Both the position numbers and the translations under genes were made by a program. A DNA stretch of 51,950 nucleotides. It comes from Candidatus Rariloculus versatilis (GTDB lineage: Bacteria > Pseudomonadota > Gammaproteobacteria > Steroidobacterales > Rariloculaceae). The DNA is taken from contig JAQAJI010000001.1 of assembly GCA_028278665.1 (NCBI GenBank), forward strand, positions 1 to 51,950, given 5' to 3'. The notes under the pieces were generated by a model that was not told the origin of the DNA, did not search any database, and saw only the letters and a program-made list of their open reading frames with translations. Numbering within the stretch: position 1 is the first letter of the stretch; each line of letters starts with the position of its first letter. Shown piece after piece: positions 51,423 to 51,950 of the stretch.

Positions 51423-51950
51423 TTCGTCACCCTGATCGGCACCGGTTTCGTCTTCTCGTAACTCGTGTAGAACGGCATCAGGATGAAGAAGCCGAAGTAG
51501 AGCACGGAGAAGATTCTCGAGAACATCGTATAGAGCCCCGTCGCCGGCTGCAGGCCGAGATAGCCGAGCGCCAGAAAGCTCACGGCGAAAGTGCCGAGCG
51601 CAGTCTTGTAGATCCAGCTTCGGTAGCGAACCGACTTCACGCGGCAGCGGTCGAGCCACGGCATGAATATCGGCAAGAGCACGGCGGCGCCCATGAGGAC
51701 GACACCGAAGAGCTTGTCGGGCACCGCACGCAGGATCGCGTAGAAAGGCGTGAAGTACCACACGGGAGCGATGTGCTCGGGCGTCTGCAACGGGTTTGCC
51801 GGTTCGAAGTTGGCATGCTCGAGAAAATAGCCGCCCATGTCCGGCGCAAAGAACACGACCGCCGAAAAGATGATGAAGAATACGATGATGATCACGAGGT
51901 CCTTGCTCGTGTGATAGGGATGGAACGCGACGCCGTCGACCGGCTTCCCG
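51419..51950 (-). CDS. petB: Ubiquinol-cytochrome c reductase cytochrome b (C-terminal part, runs off window end)
   Basis: ...[79 protein letters not shown]. Confidence 0.95.
   Translation of the reverse strand, partial: [176 protein letters not shown]

Overview
GC-rich chromosomal window, gammaproteobacterial by gene content (dcw cluster ending ftsZ-lpxC, rnpB, lpoA-yraN-diaA-like, sspAB, petBC, cysB/cysG). Left part (0-10 kb): mixed metabolic and hypothetical genes (acyl-CoA dehydrogenase, tRNA-Arg, MBL hydrolase, a frameshifted quinone-oxidoreductase-like gene, HpaB-family monooxygenase, DUF945 protein, APH-like kinase). Centre (10.5-22.7 kb): a compact tetrapyrrole supercluster hemA-hemC-hemD-hemB-hemL-[histidine kinase-response regulator]-hemE-[chlorite-dismutase/ChdC(HemQ)-family]-[ferrochelatase, actinobacterial CpfC-like with a CPADCC tail]-[FAD amine-oxidase-like protein], followed by cysH, cysB and cysG. 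The most notable hypothesis is a complete coproporphyrin-dependent (Gram-positive type) heme pathway encoded in one locus of a gammaproteobacterium, with an embedded two-component system and possibly a non-canonical porphyrinogen oxidase. Right part (26.7-51.9 kb): dciA-like, lpxC, dcw cluster (murB where ddl is often found), period-10 GTGGG boxes upstream of mraZ, rnpB, rsmI, lpoA, yraN, a repeat/hairpin intergenic region, SIS protein, sspB, sspA, petC, petB (partial). No CRISPR array, transposase or prophage was recognised. All family calls are from reading the translations; no database search was run.
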